NCBI GenBank assembly: GCA_033002965.1
Contig: JAURVB010014516.1
Span: 1-64,000 of the forward strand
DNA from: Piper betle
Taxonomy: Eukaryota > Streptophyta > Magnoliopsida > Piperales > Piperaceae
DNA: 64,000 nucleotides
Direction: 5' to 3'
Part shown: one piece after another, positions 37,301 through 50,354 of the stretch
How positions within the stretch are numbered: position 1 is the first letter of the stretch
How the letters are laid out: each line of letters opens with the position of its first letter
Program-made: the position numbers and the translations under genes
Notes under the pieces: generated by a model
Database searches by the model: none
What the model saw: the letters and a program-made list of their open reading frames with translations, nothing else
Told to the model about the DNA's origin: nothing

Positions 37301-37851
37301 CCTGCTGTAGTGTCATGGCCTCCCCGGATTTGGTCGGCTGCATCAACATCACCAACATTTCCCATTTATTTGTATACAAGCATATATTACCTCTTGATCC
37401 TACTATTCTGCTCTTTGTAACTCATTGATTTACACATTGTAAAATTTATGGATTAGTAATTGATTTTTCTTGTTTTCTTAAATCTTAACACATTGTTATG
37501 GATTAGAAATTGATTTTTCTTGTTTTCTTAAATCGTAAATGTTAAAATACACGGTGATATTCACAGATTAACTTAGGACATATAAGAGGCTAATGTATAT
37601 TTTTACGGGTAATTTTACCACCATTGATGGATTAGTTTACTAGAAGGCAATTAGTTGTGAAATGGGTATGCAAAATTTAGGGTTTTTACTGCTTTGCCTC
37701 GTGAGAGTTGATAAGAGCTTAATTAGTCAGATTGAGTAACAGCTTTTCATAGATAGAGGGGGAGTCATTTGACATTTACTTTCACCATATTGGAAATTAA
37801 TAGTGAGTGTTTTGAGTGTTATCATTCAAATTGGTCATCCCAGCTTTGGCC
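34337..37851. other. AT-rich spacer upstream of ACC synthase
   Basis: No gene is recognised. A GC-rich patch at 35313-35420 starts tgtaacacccccaggg, reminiscent of an LTR-retrotransposon terminus, but no partner end was found. A second GC-rich patch, 37217-37345 (ggccggcggaccctctggcc-like), is isolated in AT-rich DNA and unexplained. A near-perfect ~40-bp duplication (ttatggattag.aattgattt, then ttcttgttttcttaaatc) occurs at 37446-37533. Confidence 0.35.
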
Positions 37852-37858
37852 TATATAA
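37852..37858 (+). promoter_or_regulatory. TATA box of the ACC synthase gene
   Basis: tatataa in the context ggcctatataagctcc lies 136 bp upstream of the ACS ATG, a typical leader length. The leader between them is pyrimidine-rich. Confidence 0.7.
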
Positions 37859-37993
37859 GCTCCTTGGCATCCATGCCCACTCCTCACTCCTTCAAACCCT
37901 CTCAAAACCCTTGTTTGCATTGATACCACTATATTTGAATTTTCTTTTGGGGTTCTTCTTGTGCTTCCTCTTCTAGCTTGTTAGACCACCACC

Positions 37994-40244
37994 ATGAAGG
38001 TGAAACAGCTCCTATCAAGAAAAGCTAGGTGCAACTCACATGGGCAGGACTCTTCATATTTCTTGGGATGGCAGGAGTATGAGAGGAACCCCTACCACCA
38101 CATTGATAATCCCAATGGGATCATTCAAATGGGTCTTGCAGAAAATCAGGTACTACATATATATACATCAAGCGCATCAAATGTACAGCTCAAGATGATA
38201 ATATTGATAAAAGATAGAAAATAATTGGATACGAAAATATTGCAGCTTTCCTTCGACCTACTAGAATCATGGCTAGAGGAAAACCCAGAAGCTCTTACAT
38301 TCAAGCAAGATGGAAGATCAGTGTTTAGAGAGATTGCATTATTCCAAGACTACCATGGCTTGCCTGCTTTCAAACATGTAAGTTCTGAATTTCTCACCTT
38401 GGTTACACTACCTTTTTTATCATATCACTAAATATATATATATATATACTTGTTATACGGTAGATCTTATGATTTTTTATTCATGCTAGGCTTTAACTGA
38501 GATGATGTCTGAGATTAGGGGCAACAAAGTGAGGTTTGATCCCAACAACCTGGTCCTCACGGCCGGCGCCACCTCGGCCAACGAGGCCCTCATCTTCACT
38601 CTCGCCGACCCCGGCGATGCCTTCCTCGTCCCCACGCCTTACTATCCTGGGTAAGAGAAACACCTATTTTACAGTTTCCATATATCATTTTGACACTAAA
38701 ATCCTCTCCTCCATATATAATTATATACTTCTACCTATTCTTATAAATTTTATAGTAGATTTAATTTATAGAACTTCATGATTGGCAAATCTTTGACATC
38801 TCATCAAACCAACACAATATTTCATATATAGATTAGCCAATCGATAATGATAGTAAATGAAAGGATGATACAAATAAACGTAATTTAATTCCTCATATTT
38901 GACACTCTAGCCATTCTTAACTTTTTAAGTCTTTATGTAATTAATTCCCCAAAACTCGAGTTTGCAATTTGTATAATATTTCCCTCTGGTTCTTTCAATA
39001 CATCTCTTCAACTAATTATAACTAAATAAAAATTACCACTTTAGCTAATTTATACTTCTCTTTGTTATTAATATATAACGACCTAGTTTTTTATAAATAT
39101 TGCATATATATGCATACACGCCCATAGCTAGGCATGGATCATAAACATCAAGCCACATGCATTTGTCAAGTGAGGTCTGTAATGCCATTAATAAGGGTAA
39201 AAATTTATGCCCTCTATCATAAAGATTACCTATATGATTATTTTCATTGAGGTTTCTATGAACACTAAAACACTGCAGGTTTGATAGAGACCTAAAATGG
39301 AGGACAGGAGTGGAGATAGTCCCCATTGAATGCCACAGCTACAATGGCTTCAAGATAACACAAACTGCACTAGAAGCTGCACTCAAATACGCCCACAAAA
39401 GTAACCTCAAAGTGAAAGGGGTCCTCTTCACCAACCCCTCCAACCCCCTCGGCACCACCACCACCCGGCAGGAGCTCCACCGCCTCCTCCGATTTGTCGC
39501 CTCCCACGACCTCCACCTCGTCGCCGACGAGATCTACGCCGGCACCACCTTCGCCTCCCAGGACTTTATCAGCGTCTATGAGGCCCTCTCCGAGGCCATG
39601 CGCGAGCAGCCGGAGCTCCATGGACGGGTGCACATTGTGACCAGCCTCTCCAAGGACCTCGGGCTCCCCGGCTTCCGGGTCGGCGCAATCTACTCCGAAG
39701 ACAAGGCCGTGGTGGCGGCGGCCACGAAGATGTCGAGCTTTGGCCTCATCTCGTCCCAGACCCAGCACCTACTCGGCCTAATGCTGGGAGACAAGATTTT
39801 CAGCTCCGGCTACCTCGCCGATAACCGCCGCCGGCTCCGGCAGCGTCATCGGCAGCTCGTCGAAGGCCTCGCCGGCATCGGAATCAGGTGCCTCGACAGC
39901 AACGCGGGGCTGTTCTGTTGGGTGGACATGAAGCACTTGATGAGCTCGAAGCAGGTAGAGGGGAGATCAAGCTATGGAAGGAGGTGTTGTATGAGGTCGG
40001 CCTCAACATCTCCCCGGGGTCTTCCTGCCATTGCAGCGAGCCGGGCTGGTTCAGAATCTGCTTCGCGAACATGTCTGAGAAAACTCTTGGCCTTGCCATT
40101 GATAGGCTCAAGAGGTTTGTTGATGGAAGAGAAGAAGGTCGGAAGTGGTGCACCATGGACTTGGCTCCACGAAGGTGGGTGCAAGTGCTGCCCAAATGGG
40201 TTTTTCGATTACCGTCCTCCGGCCATTCAGAATCGGATCGGTGA
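37994..40244 (+). CDS. ACS: 1-aminocyclopropane-1-carboxylate synthase, type 2, with one frameshift
   Basis: ACS is the cytosolic PLP enzyme that converts S-adenosylmethionine to ACC, the committed step of ethylene synthesis. Exons: 37994-38149, 38246-38377, 38490-38650, 39279-40244, with GT/AG introns; corrected length is 471 residues. Visible motifs: [58 protein letters not shown], the PLP lysine in [26 protein letters not shown] and [20 protein letters not shown]. The tail [15 protein letters not shown] resembles the TOE motif of type-2 enzymes recognised by the ETO1 degradation adaptor. At about 39946-39952 one base is missing, most simply a G between SSK and AGRGEIKLW. Read literally, the frame runs on to 40365 with an unrelated hydrophobic end, losing the substrate-binding Arg of PGWFR. 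This is the only lesion, so either recent inactivation or a sequence error is possible. Confidence 0.9.
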
Positions 40245-42712
40245 TGAAAGGGGGAAGGCCAATAATTGGTGTCTAATTTTTGCTTGTGAGCTGTTCTTGA
40301 TCATGTTGGGTCTCTTTTTGCTTCTGAGTGTTTCAGAAGTTGATGACATGATTATATTAGTGTAATTAAAAGCACTCGAATCCATTTTTACTGTGGAATT
40401 CGGAGTGTTGGACTATGTACAGTTTCTCTCTGTGTAGGAGAGTTTTTTCGCCGGACTTTATCGGTGACCAATCTACAAACTGTGCTGTCGTTTGAGGCTT
40501 CTACACAAATGTTGAATGTGTTGCATTTTGAGGGGAAAATATTTGTATGCGTTATTATTCTGGTAACATTCTCACAATTTTTTTTGGATAATAAATATTC
40601 TCATGATGCTTGTTTGGGGAAAAAATTGAAATATACTAATGCCATCCAGCTTGGGTGTCATGTTTTCATGGGATGAAAATTTACGTACAAGGTTGGCCAT
40701 GCAGGTTAAATTTCTGCGGGCACGTGTGGAGGTATGTGGGACATCTCTGATCAGGAGGTTTCTATTTGGCTTACAACTCACACTTGCAGAGAATCACTTT
40801 CTGTCGTAATTTGGGTGACAATTGGGTATTTGTCACTAAATATGTCACCAAAAATTCGGTGAGACCAGGTTTGACAACAAATTGAATACGGTCTAAAGTG
40901 ACAATTTATCACCAAAGACTTTCGGGGATAGATTTTGATGGCAAATTGTCACCACATTTCGATGTCAAACATATATCTACCTTGTAGGTAAAGAAGAGAA
41001 GGTTTGGTGCTGCCCACTATATGCATGGAGAAGCAACTAGAGAATAAAAGAGATGAGTTACAGGAAAAAGTTTATAGAAAGCAATATAAAGTTTAAAAAG
41101 CAAATAATTTTATTTTTTCAAAAGTAAAAAGATTGTTGTTAGTTTGGAAAAAAAAATTATTTGATAAGACTTTTATGTATGTGTGTGTGTGTTATATATA
41201 TATATATATAGGTATACGCTCTCTAAATCTAAATATTAATTTGTCTCGCTCCAAGTTATATATTTGTTTTACGTATTTATACAAAGTTGCTCAGTTTTGT
41301 GCTTGAATAGTGTAAATTAACATGAGGTAATTGTGTGGTGGGTACGTAAAGTTTTGTATACATGGACTAAATAAAAGAAAAGGGCAGCTTCAATTACCAA
41401 GTTTAGATAAAAGCTCAAATCTTATCATGCGGGTTTTTTTAAGAAACAGAAATTAAAAGACACAATTTAAAATTAAGAATGTGAATCAAGATCATAATAT
41501 TACGAGAATATTCGACATGCCATTCAATTATCATAATTGTCATCTAGGTATAAAAGAGAGTTAGAAAATTTTTCCATGAAACGCTTGCATGCAGTCACGT
41601 CCTTGTCTCGAAACCTTGCTCGACGTAAGATGATCTTTATAAACAAGTTTGGGCTCTTAAAATGAATACTACTAACTCCTGTCTTGTTCCCAGCACCATT
41701 TTGTTGCAGTTGAATGCAGCAGTATTATCCATATTACAAGAGAAACACAGCAGCACTGATAAGTGCTTGTACACTCCATTAGAGACATGAACAGATCACC
41801 ACACAAGTTATTTGTCAATCTTGGACAAACTTCTTGGACATGGGGAACATACCACAAACTTAGGAAAGACCTCAGATATATATTTCATGATCAGAAGCCA
41901 AATCTTGATCAAATGTGGACCTGCTGCAATTATTTATGTGTGACCTTCACACCATCTTGCGGAAAAATCATTCGCAGTCACAAGATAACATATTCAAGAT
42001 GGTCTACATGTGATTATCACATGCATCAGATGAGGTACCCACAAGAAAATATTGGAACTTTAATTCATACCTGCATACTGTTGGCTCCTAATTATACTTG
42101 TCATTTTTAACATTGTAAATTAGACTCATCAAGAGCTTAATTAGAAGTAGGAGCTACTTAATTATCTACAAATGCATGCAGAACAATTTGTTTAATGCAT
42201 TTTGAGATAACATTTTAAATAAAAATACATGCAATACTGATGAAAAATCCTATCACTTCTTTTTTCAATGCTCATAGACTTGTCTGCCTGTATAGATCAA
42301 AAAATTCGAACTCCGATTTAATCCAACAGGCTTTAGAATGGAGTCAACTCCAAATCGAGTATTGATAATTTTGTATTAATTTTTTAATCTAACAAAAAAA
42401 ATTCATGTAATATTTATATACATTGCAATTCTCTTTGAAAATTACATATATTACTTACATTATTTTAAAGTATTAATTGATAAAACAAATTATTAATATG
42501 GACTCAGGGAGTAAATCACAAAATAACATATTTTAATAATAGTTTTGTCTGATTTGAGAAGCCAATCACAAAATTTATTATTAGAGTCATCCACGAACTT
42601 TGACTCTATGACTATAAAGAACGAAATCGATTTGAGAAAATTTTTCAATTTAATTGACAAGCATCTACCCACATTGTGTATATATTTATAAAATATATGA
42701 ATTGATTATAAA
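40245..42712. other. 3' flank of ACS and spacer with repeat relics
   Basis: 40245 to about 40500 is probable 3'-UTR. 40810-40975 contains several inverted and direct ggtgacaa/ttgtcacc-type motifs, a pattern seen in plant MITE-like repeats. A tg/at dinucleotide run lies at 41180-41211. 41670-42110 is unique, richer in protein-like composition but without a recognised frame. 42300-42660 is the diverged gactc-rich repeat also seen at 28075 and 48240. Confidence 0.35.
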
Positions 42713-43227
42713 TAGGTATGTAAACAAGCCAAACCTGCTCACAAGTATATTATGTTCGGCTTGATTTGGCTTGAACTCATGCTCATTAATTTTGTGTTTG
42801 AAAAATGATCGGCTCAAAATGGATAACTCGTTAAATAATGAACATAGCTTGAGCTAAGGAGTGTTTGGTTTGATTTGACTCAAACTCAAACTCAATGTGT
42901 TCAAACTCGAAAAATACTCTGCTCGACTCGGCTCGTCAATGTTATTGAGGTCACATTGAACTTATACAGTATTGGAAAGAAATTTTTGATTCTATATAAG
43001 TCGAGCACGACCAAGCACAAATATTCGTTTGGTTCGAGCTCAACTTAAAAACATAGTGAGCCGAACATGAGCCAAACTTAAACACCATGAACTTTGGACG
43101 AACTCGCTCAACCCATAATACATCAAAGCTCGTCAGATATTCAAACAAGCTTAAACATGCTTGCTAAAAATCATGTCAAATTCAAACACATCCCTGCTCG
43201 ATTTGACTTGACTCATTTACACCCCTA
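42713..43227. mobile_element. Small inverted-repeat element (MITE), 515 bp
   Basis: Left end taggtatgtaaacaagcc and right end ctcatttacacccctaa (reverse complement ttaggggtgtaaatgag) form imperfect inverted repeats. The interior is rich in ctcaaactcaaactc and gagcc/ctcgg motifs like other small elements here. Flanking bases do not give a clean target duplication. No coding. Confidence 0.5.
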
Positions 43228-44002
43228 ACTACAAGTAAATATTAATAATATTCTAAGGTCAACAATTAATTCCAATCCAAGCCCAAATTATATTTTAACC
43301 GATGTAAATTAATTTGATCATACGGTCCATACTTGAAAGATAAGTTTAATAACTCGGACGTTAGCAGAGACTCGGACACCGTGTCATATTCCTCACAAGG
43401 GAACATACATGCCCATTTGGAGATGGTAATGGGTCCTACCGAAACGGACCCGCACCCCACTTCCTATGTTTCCACATTGATCAGGTGGGTCCCATTGATT
43501 TCTTCAAAATTAATTTTAATATTGATGGGCAGGATCCTATATGTTGTTCATCTAATAATTAATATTGTAAACTCAATTTGAAGTTTTTAATCGGCTAATT
43601 TAAAATTTTAGCATTAACTTACCTGGTTGGGATGTATTAAAATAGTCCATTTTTTTCTTTGATTAGTATAGTGCATGTAAATAATATTGTTAATGAGATA
43701 TATTGCTACCTGATAAAATAAGGTTTATCATTTCATTCCAATGCTAATTTATAAGATCCATCAAGTAAGAAGAAGATTTTGATCAGGATGGATGCCTTGC
43801 CTTATGAGGCAACTTTCAAATTGTAAATAAAAAATTTGGAGGAAATCTTTGAAAATAACATCTATATAAAATTAAGCACAAAAGATCAATTGCAAGATCC
43901 TGATTACAAAGTTAAGCACAAAAAATTGTCATCAACATAATTGAATTGTACTCAAATTACTATGTTTCTAGATCATTTTATAATAAATCAAGTATATTAT
44001 AA

Positions 44003-45235
44003 GATCCCTTGACTTAATTCCACATTTAATACTTAGTGGGATAAGATCATGTTTATAAATAAGAATGGGTTATAGATCTTTAACTTAATTAACCACTTTT
44101 AAAGAAATGACTTATGCTCATTACATTGTACTTATGGTTGGGTCGTTATAAGTAGTATCAAAATAACCTGATTCTGTATTATATAGTAGGCTAGATTAGG
44201 GACGTTGGCTAAGTTGCTGGTCACGGGCCAAAAAACGTTGGCTGAGGCTACCAACAGGTCAAGTGTAGGAATTTTGGAAACGAAATTTTTGAAGGTAGGT
44301 AGATTGAGATCCCTCAACTTAGTTTCACATCTAATATTTACTGGAATAAAATTTTGTTTATAAATGGAAATGGACTATAGATTTTTTTAACTTGATTAAC
44401 CACTTTTAAAGAAATGAATTAAGCTCGTTATGTTGCACATTGAGCTAAGTGATGAGTTTGAGTCCAAGTCGACTCTGTGACTCCTTGAACAAAAAAACAA
44501 AACTAACTTATGAATTTTTAAACTATATATCTTTAAGAGTTGAAAGGAAATGATCTAATATAATATGTTTGGTAATTTATATATACTTTCTTACCACTAA
44601 ACATAGAATATATTTTTCTTCGTTTAACATACATAGATAATTACAAAAGAATATCAACCTCTTATTACATTAATTATAACAATATGATATATGAGTCTTT
44701 GACCGGCTTCCACCCATATATATATATATATATATACAAATTAAAGGATACAAAAATAACGTATATAATCATATACAACATGCTCATTGAATATATGTAT
44801 TTTTAATTTCATTGACATATATTTTATTGGTTCAGTTCAACAATATATAATTGGATGTGCGCCGACCATAACGAAATGTTGGTTTAGTCATTAATTTGGT
44901 TGTAGTCGTTGATAGATTTTCGGTTGGAGTTCGTTGTGATATTCAAGATCGCTTTCCAAATTATATAAATATATTAACACATGATGTAAAGACCTAGCCA
45001 AAGTGAAATATAATAGGCCCAAGTCATCTCTTCGCAAAAAGTTAATTAAAGTTGAAAATATATAATTCATTCTCACTTACAAACGAGATCTTACCTCAAT
45101 AGTTATTACATATTAGACTAAGTTAAGAGATTTCCCAATCCAACTTAGTCAATGCCCATAGCTAGCTCACCATCTAAACCACATTGTTTTGATATCATTT
45201 GTGACAACCTGGCCCAAAGTTAGTATGCCCCACTT
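44003..45235. mobile_element. Cluster of TRIM-like LTRs in both orientations
   Basis: LTR-like units lie at about 44003-44150 (ends gggtcgttata, followed by agtagtatcaaaataac, a degraded tRNA-Met primer site on the plus strand) and 44300-44450. In the reverse orientation they lie at about 44993-45140 and from 45203 (gatatcatttgtgacaacctggcccaaag, split between primer relic and LTR start). They share the cttaattaaccacttttaaa / aaagtggttaac core with the 15.8-17 kb array. This looks like nested or rearranged insertions. Confidence 0.55.
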
Positions 45236-45689
45236 TAACTATGCATATGAATGATAATGTTTAAATTGAGAAAAAAATGTACCAATTAATTGTAGTCGAC
45301 TATGTTACAAGATATGGATTTATGGGAAACATGAACATCAATGAAGCATAAAGATATATACTCAAATGCAACGGAGGATCCACTTTTCAAATGTCCTTAA
45401 ACAATTTTGCTTTAGGACGTAGAAGTAGTGAAGAAATGAATCAAAATGACTCACGTGTTCAACCATCACAAAGTAGAAGTGAAAAAAATTATAAATTGTG
45501 ATTTTGCTAAATGAACTTGTGTCGAAAAATATAAAGATATTTGAATTAACTTGTATATAGCTAGTTATAAGTCTACCAATGCATCATGAAAAGAATGCCT
45601 AAGATAGTTTAAGCTAGAAGTTAGATGATTGAGTAATTTTCTCCTTATGACCCTAATATATTTTCAAGGATAAAAATTCATAAGTTAAA

Positions 45690-47690
45690 AGAGATTATAA
45701 AACCCCGAAAATAACTAGATTATTTTATTTAAGGTTTTGTAAATCTTAGAACAACTCTTAAATATTATTTAATTAAATTCTTGTCTTCCAAATCTTGCTT
45801 AGTTAATTTTTACTAAAATAATAATAAAAAATTATAATAATTATTAATTCTTTTGGATTGATCAAGTAGATGCTACGGGTGGCTAAGGTCTAACTAGTGT
45901 GGCTAGTCATTTTGGTTACCAGGTAGTAGAGTTTTGTAGAGATTGAGTAGATTAAGCCTTATGGGTGGATAAGGACTATTGAGCATTATAGGATATGAGG
46001 GAGATTTTAGGGGAGTTAGGCACTAGGCACGTTAAAACCCTTTTGGATGAGTCTTCATGTTTTTTATTGTCACCACCTCTTCTTCTTGTTTCCCTTCCTT
46101 CTGGCATCAACCTCTTATTCTCCTCTACCTTCCCTCTTGTTTGGTATCCTTTTTTTTCCCCCTCTTTTGTGCCCCCCCCTCCTTCATGCATATATTTCTT
46201 TGTTTTTTTATTTCTTTTGATTGTGAAAATCTCTAAATTTTTCTTGTTCAATGTGCACGCTTCTCATGCGGGTGGATGATCTCTTGTCCCTTCATCTCTT
46301 TTCATGAATTTGTGAGTAGGAAGTTATACTTATTTTTCCTTTTGACATTCTGCTTTTATTTTATTTTTCTGCCTCTCATTGTTTTGTTGATTAATGAATC
46401 ATTGTGCTTAGTGTTTATTAGTAATGTGCTTAATTTACTTGTTTGTATTAATTAATATTAATATTATTACTGTTTTGTATTATGATAAATATTATTAACA
46501 TTAATTCATGATTCATATTGTATGTAAATTAATATTAGTATTATATTGAATATTAGTGTACCGAAGGATTAGTAATTTAGTGTATTAATAATAATGGTAT
46601 GATAATCGAGTAATCAGTTAAAATATTAGTCTCATAATTAAGTAAAATATTGTTAATATGTGTTTAATATAATTATTATTTGTGGTGTATTAAATGTCCT
46701 TAATCAAAAAATTAAAAATATGATCTTTAAGTGATTATAAGATTATGTTGGTTTCTTTATCATGTCCAAAATGAATATTTTGCGATAAAAGAAAATACAT
46801 GAATATAGTAATTAAATACATACTAGGAAGTTAGTAATTATTTATCGGTGGCTAATTGTGAATTGGGAGTTGAATGTTTAATTTAAATCTTCTAAGGTTA
46901 GACTTATATAATTACATAATGTGAATAATTAATTATCTCACTCGACTTGTTGTAAATGTTGGAAATTTAAATTTTAATATTGTTGAATGCTGCATACTTT
47001 ATTTTATCGAGTTTTATTCATGGTATAGTTAAGTCATTTTATTACATATATTTTTCCTCGTATAAAATTATACTTATGTATAATTTTATTGTCTCGTTCA
47101 TATTAAGATTGTGTGTCATAATTGCGGGTACCTCATCAGATTTTCAAGTTCATATAATTACTTGAAATGCTATATATACCTTTTTTACAGCCCTAGTCGG
47201 CTTGAACCTAAATTCTACCACTATGTGCCAAGTGCAACAAAGGTTAAAGAATTAACTTAGTCAGCCACAATGCCGCACCCTTAAAATTATTTGAAAAATG
47301 AAATATTTTCCCTCACGTCCAAAGTGGTAATAGGGTGCAATAGGACAAGACGAATAGTTATGCACTTATGATAACGAGAAATTGGGTTAATGACGAATAT
47401 CAAAAACTACATGTCATGAGTCACGTAGAGTGTCTGCACGTACATTGTAGGTGGATGGAGCAGTCATCCCTCCCGAGATAATTAGAGCTTAATATAATGT
47501 CATAATCACTAAAATACTTGATTAATAATATTATGGAATATATTGATTTATTTATTGTGATTATACAATTTAATATTTTTATCACTAATGTGAAATTGGC
47601 TCTATAAGTACGAGTATGGACGAATGGGTTACCGTCAGGGATAACTAAAGGACTTTATTATTACAATCTTAATTTTTTTACTTTAATTGT
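45690..47690 (+). mobile_element. ~2-kb interior of the non-coding LTR element (copy B)
   Basis: This is homologous to copy A (about 19770-17300) in the opposite orientation. Shared landmarks include acaactcttaaatattattt, the pyrimidine-rich tract with ccttccttctggcatcaacc near 46090-46200, aatattaatattattac, and the terminal cactaatgtgaaattggc near 47590. No gag-pol frames exist; the 45995-46279 frame is the Ser/Phe tract. The lack of coding in both copies suggests this is a family trait. Confidence 0.6.
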
Positions 47691-49395
47691 TATTATACTT
47701 CAAGTCTGTCATCATAGCAGTGAGATTTCAGTTTGTTTTTAAAACCTGAGTTGATTTTAGACTTTTGTTATCTAATATTTTATTTTATGACATAACTTAA
47801 AATTTAAACCTTTAATTAATACTTTGCTTATGGTGATAAATTAAGAGAAAACTTATTTTCTAAGGCACTCTAATTTTATGTTATAACATTTGGCCCGTGG
47901 GTGCAAATAGGCGGGTCGTTATGACACATACAATAACATAAATGGAATAAACAATTATTTGCAGACATCAAGTATGTATATAAATTAATCAATGTTGTAA
48001 TACGGGGAGGGAGGAGGTACCCTTTGCACGTGAAATTGTTCACATGAGGTAATGGCATGCATGTAACATTTGAATCTGATGGGTCTACTCCTCCAAATGT
48101 ACACATGGTTCCACATGCCAACATGTGACCCAACCTCTCCTTGGACCCTTAGCCAATATGGCCCAGTATGCAGTTTGACTGACCATGGAGCTAGAGTAAT
48201 TTTAATTTTTTTTTATTCTAAAAACTACCCGAATTAACTCCACACCTAGTTGAATCAAATTTTATGAATAATTTTATAATTGACTCGAGGAGTCTAAGTC
48301 ATAAAAGTTATTAAAATATATTATCTTTTTTTAGATTATTTAAATCAATATTTTAAGTAATACATGTAAACTACATATTTATTAATTTTTAATATCAAAA
48401 GAACAATATATAATAATTCCATACAATTATTTATTTACATAATTAAAAATTTAATAAAAAAAACTCCAAGTCGGCTTGCCGTAGATCTGAGTTAATTTCA
48501 CTTCATAATATGTCAAATTAAGTCTGAGTTTGAAGTTTTTAAACTGTGGGTAAAGTTGGGTTTACATCGAATATATGTATCTAATCTCAATTCAATTATT
48601 CGATATCCAAATCTGAATAATACAGCAATTTCATTTATACAACCCACCAAACTTGTATCTGATGTGTCTTATTTGTTTTAAAAATAATAATATAAATTTA
48701 ATATAAAACGTGAGTTAAAAATTAATAAAATGTGCAAAGTAAGTGTCTATGTGGCTATGCCATCCTTTCAAAATGGTTAATCTTAATGAAAAATTTATAC
48801 TAATATCTAACATCTTCCTCTACAAAGTATTGGATGAAACCAATTTAATAATTATCGAATTCTAATTCACGTTAACAAATTTTGTCAACCAATCACTTTC
48901 TTCTCTCATTTCATGGGCCCATTTCTAGTCTAACGTAGCCCACTTCCCTAATTTCCATAGGCCCATTTCTAGTCTAATATAGGTTCTCTTGTGTCATACA
49001 TAATGACATGATCCGAGTACAAACTAAGAAGTCCATATCATATTTCTTGAAAATGATTAACTCAATTTGTAAATCTATAAATATACCCTCATTAATGAAT
49101 GAAACTTACTCTAATAAGTATTGATTATAATTTGAATGTACCTCACAAAAATGTTATTATTTAAATATTTAAAAGTAAATTTTATAACATGTCTCAAGTA
49201 TATATTCAAATATTTTCCGATACATAGCATGTTACTTTATATTAGATCACACAAGTACACCTAGAAAGGCAAAAAGTGAGACAAGCCAACATGCAACTTG
49301 ATGGTGAAAGTGAAATGGTGCTATTCTTGGCTATTGATATTGACATAATTACTCCTATGAAGAAACATTTAAAATTCATAAGCATTTGATTGGAA
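47691..49395. other. AT-rich spacer with one solo TRIM-like LTR
   Basis: 49003-49150 (cataatgacatgatccgagt, gaaaatgattaactc, ataccctcattaatgaatga, ctctaataagtattgatt) follows the plan of the TRIM-like LTR and is probably a diverged solo copy. A piece near 47880 (gggcgggtcgttatgac on plus) may be another end. 48240-48560 is the gactc-rich diverged repeat. No gene is seen. Confidence 0.4.
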
Positions 49396-49680
49396 CTAGT
49401 ATGGCTGAGCCGAGTTCAATTTTTGTTTGAACTCGGGTCGAATAGTTCGAAATTTACTCGAGATCGAACAAGTTTTGAACATACATGCTCGAGTTCGACC
49501 TGAATATCTTTATATGTTTGAACTCAACACGAGTTCAAATACACTTCAACTGTTTAATTTTTCCGAGCTCGAACCTAGTTCGATTAAAAGTAATGTGGAT
49601 TGAACTCACAACCTTGAAGTCATCAAGATGTATACTTACTATCTCAACTGTCTCGCTTCTTTGTTAATATATTATATATA
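49396..49680 (-). mobile_element. Truncated copy of the 4926-5567 Mutator-like element
   Basis: Reverse-strand sequence matches the right and central parts of that element. The sentence-like blocks gttcgaacgagtttcgaact and gtgagatagttgagatgg..ttgatgacctcaaagttgtg appear here as aatagttcgaaatttactcg and cttgaagtcatcaagatg. The other terminus is missing. 49720-49860 then holds an unrelated gttcgggtttgggt-rich stretch. Confidence 0.6.
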
Positions 49681-50354
49681 TACCTACCATCTCAACTATC
49701 TCAACTAGCTCCATATCAGGCCCGGGTTCAAGTTCAGGTCTAAATTGAATAAAGCATATTCAGGTTTGGTTCAGGTTCGTGTTCGGGTTTGCGTTTGGGT
49801 CTAGGATTTCGTAACGGGTCAGGTTTGGGTCCTCTAAAACCCTGACCAACCGAACCAGTTGGCAACACTGATTGGAACCAAAATTTTCTACACAACAAAA
49901 ACAAAATGATAATCACGTCGAAAAGATGCATATAATAATAGCTGCTAATTTTATAAATAACATAACATATAGATAAAAAAAGCAGCATTCGAAATAATAG
50001 AGCAATGCACCCGAGCTTCTATAAGAGCATTTTTCATCTGTGTCAAGTTGTTCTATACCCATACGATACTTCATTCAAAGAGTAGTAAAGTGAACAACAG
50101 CAATTCTAGGAAAGAATCAGGCATTTTCTTCTGCTAGAACAAAAGTTCATCATCTAAATTGACTAGAACAGCTTAAACATTTAAAAAAATATGAATTCCA
50201 CAGCCTTAACAAAATTGATTATACAACATGAATAAATACTTAGTGAACAGCTGACCATCTCATAAGTCAACAAGAGTTTATCCATTTGGCGGCAAGTTTG
50301 AGATGCATTTGAAAGTGCAGAAATTTGTCTGAACCAATGACCAACCTGGAAGAA
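49681..50354. other. 3' flank of the CGR-like gene
   Basis: 49990-50354 is probable 3'-UTR of the minus-strand gene. The remainder is ggttcgggttt low-complexity sequence and AT-rich DNA without genes. Confidence 0.35.

Noticed and set aside
41672..42110. Possible gene between ACS and the 42.7-kb MITE
   Set aside because: Composition is mixed, but frames on both strands are short, lack splice borders and match no family I know.
45995..46279. Ser/Phe-rich frame, also mirrored at 19228-19464 on minus
   Set aside because: The conserved pyrimidine tract of the non-coding LTR element produces it in both copies; no gag similarity is visible.
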